Positions 37,637 to 47,021 of a stretch of DNA of 64,000 nucleotides are shown here, piece by piece (the stretch's first letter is position 1; each line of letters opens with the position of its first letter). The notes under the pieces were generated by a model. That model was not told where the DNA came from. It was given only the letters and a program-made list of their open reading frames with translations, and did not search any database. Made by a program: the position numbers and the translations under genes. This DNA comes from SAR86 cluster bacterium SAR86B (GTDB lineage: Bacteria > Pseudomonadota > Gammaproteobacteria > Magnimaribacterales > D2472): NCBI GenBank assembly GCA_905182885.1, contig CAJJCW010000001.1, positions 372,001-436,000 on the forward strand, in the 5' to 3' direction.

Positions 37637-39456
37637 GTGGTGGTGACACTTCAGGTGGTTCAAGTAATTCAAATGACGCTCCAATCTTTACTAATACCTC
37701 TATGTTTATTTCTGTTCAAGAAAATCAAACAGGAGCTTTTACAATATCTGCGTCAGACTCCGACGGCGATGCTATTACCTTTTCTATCTCTGGAACTGAC
37801 AGCGCTTTATTTAATGTCACAACTGCAGGGGTCATTACATTTAAAACTGCTCCAGATTTTGAGGCTCCATCTGATGCAGATGTTGATAATGTTTATGTTT
37901 TAGTTGCACAAATTAGTGACGGAAAGTTAAGCGCCTCATTGGAACATTCAGTTACAGTCACTAATGATACGTCTGATGATGATGTTACATCAAGTAATTT
38001 TGATGGCGTTTTGATAAGAGATGGTTATGTTCATTCTGCAACTGTTTGTAGGTCCTTCCCACTTGCAGACGGAACTGATACTTGCCGTTTTGTGCTTGCT
38101 GAAAATAAAACTACAACAAATATGTTTGGTTCGTTCTCATTAGAAATTGAAGACAGGGACGGCCCTATAAAATTAATAGCTAGAAATGAGCTTGGTTTAA
38201 ATCCCGTTTTTGACGCATGGTCAACCGGCTTGGGCATAATTGATCCTACACGAGAACAAAATTTTGTTATTTCACCATTGAGCACATTGGTATATCTTGA
38301 TGATAGATTTTCTTATGAATCCGTAAAGGAAAAGCTTGGTGTTGATTCAAACTTTATGGTTCGTTTTGATGACCCTTATCTCAGTATTAATAATGCCGCA
38401 TCAAATAAAGCTGCTTTAGTAAATACTCAGTTGCTCATGATGTTCGAGGTATTGGCTTGGGTGCAAGATTATTCAGGTGGTGCTCCTGGCAACGAACTTG
38501 CTAAATCCAAAGTTATGGATGCTATTTTTAATCGAGACGCGTCAACTGAAACCTCCCTTGGTGATACCACTTTAGTAAGAGACGTATTCCTTAATCTTGC
38601 TCTACCTAACTATACAGTTACAAATGCACAACTTGAGAATCTATCAGGAAGTTTTTCGTCATTCTTACAAAAAGTTTATGTTGATTCAAATAATGAGCAG
38701 ACTTATTTCTCCATGACAGCAAAAGATCATGTAATTCCGCTTCTTATGGGAATTTTAGATGATACAGTTGATAGCTCTGAAATTGATCAAATAATGTTTG
38801 ACACCTTACAGTGGGTCTCAGATAAAAGCTCAAGAACAAATCTTACAGATGTTGAAGACTTTAGAACAACATCCTATACAGTTGGGAACAGCGGGTCTGC
38901 ATACTACACAGTTGATGGAGTAAATGCAGATTCAACTGCTTTGGTAATATATGCAAAAGTTGGAGATACTATAGTCTTTGAACCAACCTCATCAAGCGTT
39001 TTCGCTGGACATCCATTCGAAATATCTACTTCTCAAAATGATACCGCTGGTAATAATAATATTGGTTCGAATGAAGGATGGAGCCAGTCAAGCAATAGCC
39101 TTACTGTAACGGCAGATACCCCAACAGTTTTATATCCTCATTGTGGCGTTCATTCAGGTATGTATACAAACGGAAGAATAGAAATAGTGACAACATTTGA
39201 TCAATCAAAACTAGATATTAATCAAGCTTCTGGTGCATTAGAGGTAAATGGAACTGTTTCTGTAGGCCCATTCAAAGGCGCCTCAGGATTTACACATAAA
39301 GTCTATCTGAGAACTGCTGATGCTGGGGATAGTCAACATGCACATGAGTTTAAAGAATATCCTGGAATAACTTTCTATATGCCAGCTGGTCAGGGCTATC
39401 ATGGACAAACTTCAAGTTCCGGAGAGCTTAGTTTTAAAACTAAGTCGCATTATTAA
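37579..39456 (+). CDS. Lipoprotein with cadherin-like and cupredoxin-like domains
   Basis: The 625-residue exported lipoprotein begins KKFLSYTLVSTFILASC; LASC is the lipobox. After a Gly/Ser linker, residues about 35-135 form a cadherin-like repeat (VQENQTGAFTISASDSDGDA, VITFKTAPDFEAP, VLVAQISDGK). The middle is unassigned and helical. Near residues 445-550 there is a cupredoxin-like domain: GHPFEIS supplies a His, and YPHCGVHSGM has the C-x2-H-x2-M type-1 copper pattern. ATG 37579 is chosen over an upstream in-frame one because it opens the signal peptide. Its neighbour is a paralogue. Confidence 0.8.
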   Translation: MKKFLSYTLVSTFILASCSGGGDTSGGSSNSNDAPIFTNTSMFISVQENQTGAFTISASDSDGDAITFSISGTDSALFNVTTAGVITFKTAPDFEAPSDADVDNVYVLVAQISDGKLSASLEHSVTVTNDTSDDDVTSSNFDGVLIRDGYVHSATVCRSFPLADGTDTCRFVLAENKTTTNMFGSFSLEIEDRDGPIKLIARNELGLNPVFDAWSTGLGIIDPTREQNFVISPLSTLVYLDDRFSYESVKEKLGVDSNFMVRFDDPYLSINNAASNKAALVNTQLLMMFEVLAWVQDYSGGAPGNELAKSKVMDAIFNRDASTETSLGDTTLVRDVFLNLALPNYTVTNAQLENLSGSFSSFLQKVYVDSNNEQTYFSMTAKDHVIPLLMGILDDTVDSSEIDQIMFDTLQWVSDKSSRTNLTDVEDFRTTSYTVGNSGSAYYTVDGVNADSTALVIYAKVGDTIVFEPTSSSVFAGHPFEISTSQNDTAGNNNIGSNEGWSQSSNSLTVTADTPTVLYPHCGVHSGMYTNGRIEIVTTFDQSKLDINQASGALEVNGTVSVGPFKGASGFTHKVYLRTADAGDSQHAHEFKEYPGITFYMPAGQGYHGQTSSSGELSFKTKSHY

Positions 39457-39459
39457 ATA

Positions 39460-39525
39460 ATATAAATATGAAAAAATTTCTTAGCTATACATTAGTTTCA
39501 ACGTTCATCCTTGCCAGTTGTAGTG
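39460..39525 (+). repeat. 66-bp direct repeat, copy 2 (start of second lipoprotein gene)
   Basis: This is the partner of 37571-37636: 55 identical bases, one mismatch, then 10 more identical bases, covering the leader, ATG and signal-peptide codons through the lipobox. Confidence 0.95.
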
Positions 39526-40766
39526 AAGGTAGAGATTCAGGAGGTGGTAACTTTTGTTCAAACGCTCCGAATTCCGCCCCGGTAATTACTACTAGCAATG
39601 ATGATTACATCTATATGCAAGAAAACCAAACAATTGCATTTACCGTTGAAGCCACTGATGCGGATGGAGATGTAATAAATTTTACTAAAAATCAAAGTGC
39701 TGATGGAGGTCTATATATAAACGGTAGCACGTTTTTTAATAGCGAAGATTTAATAGATATTGATATATCTACGGGAGTGGTAACTTTTAATGAAGCTCCA
39801 GATTACGAAAATCCTGTGGATACTGATGGTGACAATATTTATAAAATCTACCTTAGTGTTAACGATGAAAAAGATTGCTTCACCCCTTACGTACGAAACC
39901 GGATTTATAAGATCTTTGAGATAAAAGTAACAAACGATCCTTCAGATGATGATGATGAAGCTTGGTCTCCATGGGATGGAAATCTGATTTTAAACAATGA
40001 CTATGCGCCTTATGATAAACATCTAACGTCATATGGGCTCATCGTTGCAGGCCTTCCAGATGTGACAGAAGATTTCATGAAAAAAATTGGAGATATTGTA
40101 AATGCTACTTTACGTAGAAATGGTATAACAACCGATCCTGACAGAAATTTATTGCTAGGTAACATCATTTACTACCAAACCTTGCAACGAGTGGGGTCAA
40201 CGGGAATGAGCAGTTATGACCCGCCTTTAGATGAAACAAACTATCCAGGATGGGATTATGTAAATGACAACTATGAAGTTATTGATTTTATTTGGGAAGC
40301 CACTCAAAACTCCTCAGAAGACGAAAAGACAAATGCGGCTCAGGTCAATGCAATTATCAAGCCTCTCTTGCATACAATTACGTTAATCCTAGAGAAATCA
40401 TTTACTGCATGGAGTTATGAAGATCCTTCATCTGAACTAGTACTAGCTATGAATGAAGCCATAAATGGAGGCTATTATGATCCAACTGGCAAATTTGGAG
40501 ACCTTTCAGAAACAGACCCAACTGCATATAAAAGAGCAATAGCCGAAGATTTTGCATACTGGATGATTTATACTGCATGGGGCTCATATTCTTCTTTTTT
40601 ACCAGGTGATTCTCCAGAATGGACAATTGAGACTCTTGATGAAATGGAGTCAAATACTCCTTTAGCTTATGCACTTTATGACGATTATATTTATCGTATC
40701 TTAGGTAATCCTATAAGATACTTAGAAGCATTAACTTTTGAATTAACTCAAACAACACTAAACTAA
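39468..40766 (+). CDS. Lipoprotein with cadherin-like domain, paralogue of the preceding gene
   Basis: The 432-residue protein shares the same signal peptide and lipobox (ILASC) with the gene upstream, then a cadherin-like domain (MQENQTIAFTVEATDADGD, GVVTFNEAPDYENP, YLSVNDEKD). The rest, about residues 165-432, is helical and rich in aromatic residues, and matches no family I recognise; the cupredoxin domain of its neighbour is absent. It starts 11 bases after the upstream stop, so the two form an operon of duplicated lipoprotein genes on the outer membrane or periplasmic face. Confidence 0.75.
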   Translation: MKKFLSYTLVSTFILASCSEGRDSGGGNFCSNAPNSAPVITTSNDDYIYMQENQTIAFTVEATDADGDVINFTKNQSADGGLYINGSTFFNSEDLIDIDISTGVVTFNEAPDYENPVDTDGDNIYKIYLSVNDEKDCFTPYVRNRIYKIFEIKVTNDPSDDDDEAWSPWDGNLILNNDYAPYDKHLTSYGLIVAGLPDVTEDFMKKIGDIVNATLRRNGITTDPDRNLLLGNIIYYQTLQRVGSTGMSSYDPPLDETNYPGWDYVNDNYEVIDFIWEATQNSSEDEKTNAAQVNAIIKPLLHTITLILEKSFTAWSYEDPSSELVLAMNEAINGGYYDPTGKFGDLSETDPTAYKRAIAEDFAYWMIYTAWGSYSSFLPGDSPEWTIETLDEMESNTPLAYALYDDYIYRILGNPIRYLEALTFELTQTTLN

Positions 40767-40859
40767 ATGATATGTCTTCCCAACCATTAATTTCGATATA
40801 AAAAATGAAAACTATTGAGTGAGAGTATAGAAATCGTTTGAAACCCCTAAAAATATAAA

Positions 40860-41297
40860 TTATTTAGTTTGAGACAAAACAAAAACTGTATTTGTATCTT
40901 CAACGCTTTTTAGATTACTTATACTTTGCCATATTTCATGAATCCGCTTTTGTGAAGGTGCTTTTATAAGAAGAAAAATATCATGCTCACCACTTACAAT
41001 GTAACAAGATTGTACTTCTGATATCTTGTTTGCATAGTCAATCACTTCGTTATTTCGCATACGATCTTTACGATAAACCATAATAGATGCAACTACTGAT
41101 TTGTCTTCAGCCAGCTCATTACCCAAGATCGTTGTGTAGCCCTTAATGATGCTTAATGTCTCTAGTCTTTTTATGCGATAAGTTATTGCATTGCGAGATA
41201 AATTTACAATAGAGGATAATTCAGTTATTGATATGCGTGCATTGTCTGTCAATGCTGTGATAATTTTATGATCAATATGGTCTAGCTCTTTTTTCAT
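40860..41297 (-). CDS. Lrp/AsnC family transcriptional regulator
   Basis: The 145-residue protein has an N-terminal winged helix-turn-helix (DHIDHKIITALTDNARISITELSS, with LSRNAITYRIKRLE as recognition helix) and a C-terminal RAM effector domain (EVQSCYIVSGEHDIFLLIKA). Family members sense amino acids. ATG 41297 is chosen because AGGA lies five bases upstream and the HTH begins there. It follows the XRE gene by 7 bases in the same direction, and may control the homoserine dehydrogenase locus nearby (inference). Confidence 0.88.
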   Translation of the reverse strand: MKKELDHIDHKIITALTDNARISITELSSIVNLSRNAITYRIKRLETLSIIKGYTTILGNELAEDKSVVASIMVYRKDRMRNNEVIDYANKISEVQSCYIVSGEHDIFLLIKAPSQKRIHEIWQSISNLKSVEDTNTVFVLSQTK

Positions 41298-41304
41298 ATT
41301 TTTC

Positions 41305-41520
41305 CTATTTTGGAAGCTCAAACAGATCCTCAACTTTGCACTTAAGAATCTTTGAAATCTTCAAAGCCAAAACAGTTGAGGGAACATAAATGCCATTCTC
41401 AATAGCATTGATGCTCTTCCTAGACACTTCAGCATTTTCAGATAGAGCTTGCTGAGTTAAGCCATCAGCCATGCGAAGCTTTGCCAGATTATTTAAAAGG
41501 TTTTTATGATGCTTGCCCAT
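41305..41520 (-). CDS. XRE-family small transcriptional regulator
   Basis: The 71-residue protein is a single Cro/CI helix-turn-helix: LRMADGLTQQALSENAEVSR and KSINAIENGIYVPSTVLALK, ending KCKVEDLFELPK. It belongs to the YozG-like group of small repressors encoded beside a membrane protein. It lies 12 bases after the membrane-protein gene and 7 before the Lrp gene. A second such module is at 59009-59661. Confidence 0.88.
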   Translation of the reverse strand: MGKHHKNLLNNLAKLRMADGLTQQALSENAEVSRKSINAIENGIYVPSTVLALKISKILKCKVEDLFELPK

Positions 41521-41532
41521 TAAAACATGTCC

Positions 41533-41937
41533 TTAGTTCTTTTCAAATTTTGCAACTGCTTTATCTATCTCAGAACCTGCATTAGGATAGATATATCCCG
41601 CAACCAAGGAACCAAAACCAATACAGATAATCAATAGACCTACTCCTATCAGGAACTCTATTTGTACTAGGCCAAAGACAAATAATCCCAATCCTATGAA
41701 CATGGTAATAACCCCATTTCTTCTGTAATCCATTGGCTTTTTATTTTCTTTAAAATTTTCTAATAAATCTTCAATCTCAGAGGGATCTTTTAAGTTTTTA
41801 GCAATCTCTACCATAGCCCCATATTTATCTTTTTCCATCTTAGTACTGTAGTACAAGATTACCCAAATAATAAATACCGGCATCGATATTGCTGCATATG
41901 CAGTTCCTTGTTCCATCATTAAATGTATTTCATCCAT
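41533..41937 (-). CDS. Small membrane protein (DUF6249-like) partnered with XRE regulator
   Basis: The 134-residue protein has an N-terminal membrane helix (YAAISMPVFIIWVILYYS), a charged cytoplasmic stretch (about 30-70) and two hydrophobic segments (GVITMFIGLGLFVFGLVQ and FLIGVGLLIICIGFGSLVAG). I associate it with DUF6249-type proteins on topology, with modest certainty. AAGGAG lies six bases before the ATG. It is the first gene of a leftward unit with the XRE and Lrp genes, driven from the 45-bp element region at 41973-42017. Confidence 0.65.
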   Translation of the reverse strand: MDEIHLMMEQGTAYAAISMPVFIIWVILYYSTKMEKDKYGAMVEIAKNLKDPSEIEDLLENFKENKKPMDYRRNGVITMFIGLGLFVFGLVQIEFLIGVGLLIICIGFGSLVAGYIYPNAGSEIDKAVAKFEKN

Positions 41938-41972
41938 AAAAGCTCCTTAAAATAGTTAATTTTTCTAAAAAT

Positions 41973-42017
41973 GTAACGCAAAGGTATCATCAATAATGTG
42001 TGAAGTAAAGGTTACAT
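41973..42017. promoter_or_regulatory. 45-bp conserved element, copy 1 (divergent promoter)
   Basis: The element starts GTAACG, contains AAGGTATCAT and GAAGTAAA, and ends GTTACAT. A second copy at 63468-63512 matches at 36 of 45 positions without gaps. GTAAC at one end and GTTAC at the other are inverted. It lies 36 bases from the leftward membrane-protein start and 55 bases from the rightward dipeptidase start, so it is a shared operator or promoter. Confidence 0.7.
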
Positions 42018-42071
42018 TATAAATATTTCTTTATAGTGGAATTAAACACAGCAGTTCATTAGAATTAGTTT

Positions 42072-43241
42072 ATGAAAAAAATAATAATAGGATTAGCTCT
42101 TCTTGTAATTCTTTTACTTGCTTCAGGTCGAATTTTTCTTCCTTCTTGGCTTGATAAACAAATGAACCCAGTCTCAGATCACTTACCTTTTGTAGTTTCA
42201 GACAAGGCTAGAGATTTACACAAAACATTATTAATAGGCGATTGGCACTCAGACAGTGCTTTATGGAATCGAAATTTAAGTAAGACCTATGATTATGGCC
42301 ATGAAGATATACCGAGAATGCAAACAGGAAATATAGCTCTGCAGATGTTTACAACGGTAACTAAATCACCTTCCGGTCAGAACTATGACAGCAATGAAAC
42401 GGCCTCTAGAGACAACATTACTTCATTGGCTATTGTTCAAGGTTGGCCAATTAAAACCTGGTCAAGCCTTACAGAAAGAGCAATTTTTCAGGCCGAAAAA
42501 ATTCGCGATCTATCCCTTCGTGATTCTAAAAATTTAATGTTAATAGAGTCTCAATCTGACCTGAAGCAATTTATGATTAAAAGGGAATTAAATCCAACAC
42601 TTATTGGCGCACTTATTGGCACTGAAGGATCCCATGCCTTGGATGGAGATTTAAATAATATAGAACGACTTTATAACAAAGGGTTTCGAATGATGAGCCT
42701 GCATCATTTCTTTGATAATAAGCTTGGAGGATCATTGCATGGCATAACCGGACAAGGGCTAACTGATTTTGGAAGACAGTCGATAGTTGAGATGCTTCGC
42801 TTAAATATCATCATTGATGTATCTCATTCCTCTGAAAATGTTGTCAAAGATGTTCTGGATATCACCAATAGACCAATTGTTGTTAGTCATACAGGTTTTA
42901 ATGGACATTGTGAATCTCCTCGAAATATTAGCGATGGTTTAATGCAATCAATTGCTAAAAAAGGAGGGTTAATTGGTGTTGGTTTTTGGGATGGAGCAGT
43001 CTGTGACAATACTCCTAAGTCAGTTGCAGAAGCTATTGTTTATGGGATTGAGCTTATTGGTGTTGATCATGTGGCGCTCGGATCAGATTTTGATGGAGCT
43101 ATTACTCCAGGTTTTGATAGCTCAGAGCTCGTAGCTATAACTCATGAATTACTTGAGTTAGGCCTAAGCGACTTTCAGATTAGAAAGGTAATGGGTGGGA
43201 ATATGTTCGCTTTCTTACAACAGAACCTTCCTACTAATTAA
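42072..43241 (+). CDS. Membrane dipeptidase, peptidase M19 family
   Basis: The 389-residue zinc dipeptidase (renal dipeptidase family) has an N-terminal membrane anchor (IIIGLALLVILLLASGRIF), the metal-binding HxD in LIGDWHSDSALW near residue 57, the bridging-Glu segment IGTEGSHALDGD, SLHHFFDNKLGGS, IDVSHSS and VVSHTGFNG, each a known metal-ligand or substrate block, and DHVALGSDFDGAI. It faces the periplasm. The next gene starts after 2 bases. It is probably controlled from the 45-bp element upstream. Confidence 0.92.
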   Translation: MKKIIIGLALLVILLLASGRIFLPSWLDKQMNPVSDHLPFVVSDKARDLHKTLLIGDWHSDSALWNRNLSKTYDYGHEDIPRMQTGNIALQMFTTVTKSPSGQNYDSNETASRDNITSLAIVQGWPIKTWSSLTERAIFQAEKIRDLSLRDSKNLMLIESQSDLKQFMIKRELNPTLIGALIGTEGSHALDGDLNNIERLYNKGFRMMSLHHFFDNKLGGSLHGITGQGLTDFGRQSIVEMLRLNIIIDVSHSSENVVKDVLDITNRPIVVSHTGFNGHCESPRNISDGLMQSIAKKGGLIGVGFWDGAVCDNTPKSVAEAIVYGIELIGVDHVALGSDFDGAITPGFDSSELVAITHELLELGLSDFQIRKVMGGNMFAFLQQNLPTN

Positions 43242-43243
43242 CA

Positions 43244-44089
43244 ATGGTTAATACCCTAGACCACCTTATTGTTGCTGTTGAAGATTTAGAAAAGGCAGAG
43301 CAAAACTATACCAAAATATTTGGCATGCCTCCTGTATGGAAGGGCGAGCACAAAGAGCTAGGCACCGCTAATGCCTTATTTAATTTTCAAAATACTTACT
43401 TTGAACTTCTAGCAGTCAAAGGAGAGGGGCTTGGAGCAGCACTTGTTGACTACTATCTAGAGCAAAGTGGAGAAGGCCTTATTGGAGTAGTGCTTGGAAC
43501 GGATGATATCTCTAAAACCACAACAGAAATCCGAGATAAAGGGTTTGCTGTTGCAGACCATACCGAAGGTGAGGGAATAAATTTTAAAGACCAACAAATA
43601 AGAAAATGGAAAAACCTTTTTCTACCCCCAGAACTAACAAGAGGAATATTTTCATTTATTATCCAACATACAGAAGGAGAGCTTCCCCCTTTCAAAACGC
43701 AGGAGCCATCCGTTATAAATAAGCTTGATCACCTTGTCATCAATACAAATGATGCAGATGGCTTTATAAAAATTTATAAAGATATTTTTGGCATAAGGCT
43801 GGCCTTAGACAAGGTAATAGATCATTGGAAAAGTAGAATGCTATTTTTTAGACTGAATAAAACAACGATTGAGGTAATAGAAAAAAAAGATGATCAAGAT
43901 AGCAATGATAGATTATGGGGTCTTTCATGGGAGGTTGAAAGTATAAAAGAGGCGCATAAAAGGCTTGTAGCTGAGGGTGTTAAAGTCACCCCTATAAAAA
44001 AAGGGATAAAAGAGAATACTTTGGTGATAACAATAAAATCTAACACGCATAACGTTCCTACCTTGCTCATTGAGCACATAAAGGGTTAA
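43244..44089 (+). CDS. Two-domain VOC (glyoxalase-fold) protein
   Basis: The 281-residue protein is two vicinal-oxygen-chelate repeats: LDHLIVAVEDLEKAEQNYTK at the start with FGMPPVWKGE, and LDHLVINTNDADGFIKIYKD with IFGIRLALDK near residue 165. The first His and later Glu of each repeat could bind a metal. The N-terminal part resembles the DUF/Glyoxalase_3-like group. It starts 2 bases after the dipeptidase gene, so they are co-transcribed. Substrate unknown. Confidence 0.8.
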   Translation: MVNTLDHLIVAVEDLEKAEQNYTKIFGMPPVWKGEHKELGTANALFNFQNTYFELLAVKGEGLGAALVDYYLEQSGEGLIGVVLGTDDISKTTTEIRDKGFAVADHTEGEGINFKDQQIRKWKNLFLPPELTRGIFSFIIQHTEGELPPFKTQEPSVINKLDHLVINTNDADGFIKIYKDIFGIRLALDKVIDHWKSRMLFFRLNKTTIEVIEKKDDQDSNDRLWGLSWEVESIKEAHKRLVAEGVKVTPIKKGIKENTLVITIKSNTHNVPTLLIEHIKG

Positions 44090-44125
44090 ATTAAGTTAAC
44101 AGAACTAATTACATTACAAAATACT

Positions 44126-44917
44126 ATGAACAATTTTAAATATATATACGGCCTAACAATTTTTGCATTGATGATCTCATTTGTGCCTTTCCTTAATTCT
44201 CATGACCTTCAAAAAGCTGTAGCCAGTGACAGCCGAACTCCAGCCAATGTGGCAAGAGATTCTTCAAGGCATCCCATGGAAACACTAAGCTTTTTCCGAA
44301 TAAAGTCCGACATGACAATTGTTGAACTATCTCCAGGAGGAGGATGGTATACAGAAATACTGGCTAATTTTTTACATGAGCCTGGAAAACTTATAGCTGC
44401 TCATTTCGACCCTAATTCAGAAAGAGCTTACTACAAAAGGAGTAGAGCTAACTTTGAAAAAAAGATGAGTTCAAATTCTATGTATGACAATGTTGAGATG
44501 GTAGCCATAAATTCAAATTTAGCGGAACCAAATAGTGTGGATGCAGTTCTAACATTTAGAAATCTTCATAACTGGCTTGGATCAGATATGGACTTAATCT
44601 TTTCTAATTCTTATAAAGCCCTTAAAACTGGAGGGTTATTTGGGGTTGTTGAGCATAGGGCTAAGCCTGGAACTTCAATGGAAGCAATGAAAAAAAGCGG
44701 CTATGTTTCTGAAGAGCATGCAATAGAGATAGCCAAGAAGCATGGTTTTGAATTGGTTGATAAATCAGAAATTAATGCAAACCCAAAAGATTCAACAGAT
44801 CATTCTGGCGGAGTATGGACTTTGCCTCCAAACCTAAGACTTAAAGATGAAGACAGAGAAAAATATCTTGAAATAGGAGAGAGCGATAGAATGACCCTCC
44901 TATTTATAAAATCTTAA
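44126..44917 (+). CDS. Exported class I SAM-dependent methyltransferase-like protein
   Basis: The 263-residue protein begins with a hydrophobic signal-like segment (YGLTIFALMISFVPFL) and carries a methyltransferase fold: VELSPGGGWYTEILANFL near residue 72 for SAM, DAVLTFRNLHNWL near 140 and GGLFGVVEHRAKPG near 172. It fits the predicted methyltransferase group COG4798. An export signal on a SAM enzyme is odd, because SAM is cytosolic, but is seen in that group. It follows the VOC gene by 36 bases. Confidence 0.78.
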   Translation: MNNFKYIYGLTIFALMISFVPFLNSHDLQKAVASDSRTPANVARDSSRHPMETLSFFRIKSDMTIVELSPGGGWYTEILANFLHEPGKLIAAHFDPNSERAYYKRSRANFEKKMSSNSMYDNVEMVAINSNLAEPNSVDAVLTFRNLHNWLGSDMDLIFSNSYKALKTGGLFGVVEHRAKPGTSMEAMKKSGYVSEEHAIEIAKKHGFELVDKSEINANPKDSTDHSGGVWTLPPNLRLKDEDREKYLEIGESDRMTLLFIKS

Positions 44918-44928
44918 AAAAGAGCTTA

Positions 44929-45600
44929 TTAAAAACCAACGTAGGTAAGCAGCTCACTGTTATCAGCTCGAACTGAACGCACATCGTTAGCTGCAAAGGT
45001 TTCGTCTGGATATCCCATTGCTATACATATCATTATATTTTGATCGTCCGGAATATTGGCATGTTCTCTCACTATGTGAGATTGCATTATTCCCTGCCCA
45101 TTGATGACGCACCCAATACCCTTTTCCCAGGCAGACAAGACAATGCCATAAGCCAATGAACCAAGACCAAAGTGAGTAATTCCTGCGGGTTCAAGATATT
45201 TATCGTAGGTCAGGACAAGTGAAACTGGAGCATCAAATTGACGAAAGCCTCGAAGCATCCAATCCATTCGCTTTTCTTTATCGTCTCTTTCTATGCCCAT
45301 TGCCTCGAATAGCTGGATTGCTACATCAATTTGTTTCCGTCTATGCTCTCCTTCATACTCTTCTTTGTATGCAAAATCACGAACATGCGGTTTGCCAGCC
45401 ATAGTCTCATCTACATTACCCTTTCTTATTTTATCAAGAACATCACCAGTAACGGCATGGATATGCCAAGTCTGAGTGTTATATGATGACGGAGCCCATT
45501 TAGCACCACTGATTATTTCTTCTATAACCTCTTTCGGGACAGGCTTGTCTAAAAAACCACGAACACTTTTTCTTGATTCTGCAAATTCACTAAATTTCAT
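44929..45600 (-). CDS. Nitroreductase family FMN oxidoreductase
   Basis: The 223-residue protein starts FAESRKSVRGFLDKPVP, with the FMN-phosphate-binding arginine cluster SRKSVRGF, then WAPSSYNTQTWH near residue 40 and GIGCVINGQGIMQSH near 165; all are nitroreductase signatures. It would use FMN and NAD(P)H to reduce nitro compounds, quinones or similar substrates. It converges with the methyltransferase gene (11 bases between stops). Confidence 0.9.
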   Translation of the reverse strand: MKFSEFAESRKSVRGFLDKPVPKEVIEEIISGAKWAPSSYNTQTWHIHAVTGDVLDKIRKGNVDETMAGKPHVRDFAYKEEYEGEHRRKQIDVAIQLFEAMGIERDDKEKRMDWMLRGFRQFDAPVSLVLTYDKYLEPAGITHFGLGSLAYGIVLSAWEKGIGCVINGQGIMQSHIVREHANIPDDQNIMICIAMGYPDETFAANDVRSVRADNSELLTYVGF

Positions 45601-45701
45601 AATGCTACTTTTTAAAAATTAATATGCATCAAAGTTTGCCATAGTTTTTTAAATTTATATATTCAATTTCTGTGCAAATTTGATCAGAATATATGGAATT
45701 T

Positions 45702-46913
45702 TTATAACTTAGTTATGGCAACATGCCCAAGATCAACCAGATCATCAATCGAGGAATCACTCCACCCCAATTCAATAAGAATATTGCGACTATGTTCGCC
45801 CAGCAAAGGACTTGGCTCTGCTTGAGAGGTTGACTCACCTCCAAATAGAGCTGGTGGAGTCGGTACTGTTAACTCTCCCAAAGTCTCTGTGACATAGGTT
45901 TCCAAGGCCCCAATAGCCTTTATTTGATCAATTGACTCTATATCATCTCTTTTCACACATGGCGCACAGGGTATGTCAGCCGCAGCTAAAACTTCCATAG
46001 CTTTTTCAACGCCTATATCTAAACGAGGCTCTTTCATGACATAGGAGATACTACTCATATTAGTCATCCTTTGCGGAATTGAGGCAAAGTTTCCTGTTCC
46101 AACTAATTCTGGATAACCAAGCATTGGCAGAAGAGCCTCCCAATGAGAATCTTTTAGTGGAGCAACCGCAACCCCGCCATCGGTATAGTTAATTGTTTGG
46201 AAGTAATCTGATCCAGGAGACATTTCAATCTTGTCATCATCTTTTAGTGTTCTATGCATCATTCCATCTGGCCACATAAATGCTAAGCATGAGTGAAGCA
46301 TGGAAATATCAATATGTTGACCCTTGCTAGTAGTAGCTCTTGCTAATAAGGCTGCTGTTGCTGCTTGGCAGACTGTGTAAGCTGTTACTTTATCGCAAAG
46401 AAATGTACGAATAAAATCAAACTTATTATTCTCCGGGGCTTGTAAATCAGTAAAACCTGCAAGACCTTGTATTACATGATCAAAGGCTGGAAGGTCGGCC
46501 ATGGGGCCTTTAGTGCCAAAGCCACTTACCGCTACATAGATTAATTTAGGATTTATTTCACGGAGAACATCTGATCCAAGACCAATTCTATCCATAACTC
46601 CTGGACGATAATTATGAAGAAGAACATCTGCACGAGCTGCTAATTTTTTTACAGCTTCAACACCAGCTTCAGACTTTAAATCAATAGCTAATGATCGCTT
46701 GCCCCGATTACAGTTATGAAAAAATCCCGATACTCCATTTTTCTGAGTTCCCAATGGACGCATTTGATCCCCGCCTAAAGGAGGTTCAACTTTGATTACA
46801 TTAGCGCCCTGAGCGGCCATTGTCATAGCGGCCAGCGAACATGTAATCATATTAGATAATTCAATAACCTCTATGCCTGCAAGCGGCTGATTAGCAGTTG
46901 GAAAATTTTTCAT
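45702..46913 (-). CDS. CaiB/BaiF-type class III CoA-transferase
   Basis: The 403-residue protein moves CoA between carboxylic acids. Family signatures: ANQPLAGIEVIELSNMITC at the start, AQGANVIKVEPPLGGDQMRP near 35 and NRGKRSLAIDLKSEAGVEAV near 70; the conserved catalytic Asp is in LPAFDHVIQGLAG near 152. It stands alone between the nitroreductase gene and a divergent rightward cluster. The actual acyl group is unknown. Confidence 0.92.
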   Translation of the reverse strand: MKNFPTANQPLAGIEVIELSNMITCSLAAMTMAAQGANVIKVEPPLGGDQMRPLGTQKNGVSGFFHNCNRGKRSLAIDLKSEAGVEAVKKLAARADVLLHNYRPGVMDRIGLGSDVLREINPKLIYVAVSGFGTKGPMADLPAFDHVIQGLAGFTDLQAPENNKFDFIRTFLCDKVTAYTVCQAATAALLARATTSKGQHIDISMLHSCLAFMWPDGMMHRTLKDDDKIEMSPGSDYFQTINYTDGGVAVAPLKDSHWEALLPMLGYPELVGTGNFASIPQRMTNMSSISYVMKEPRLDIGVEKAMEVLAAADIPCAPCVKRDDIESIDQIKAIGALETYVTETLGELTVPTPPALFGGESTSQAEPSPLLGEHSRNILIELGWSDSSIDDLVDLGHVAITKL

Positions 46914-47021
46914 GAGACCCCCCTCACTTTCTTGTATTAAAATACTAGCACATTTGATAACTTCATCATTAGAACTCTCTATTGTTATCTCGTTCTACCT
47001 TTTTACTTCGAGGAGATAAAA

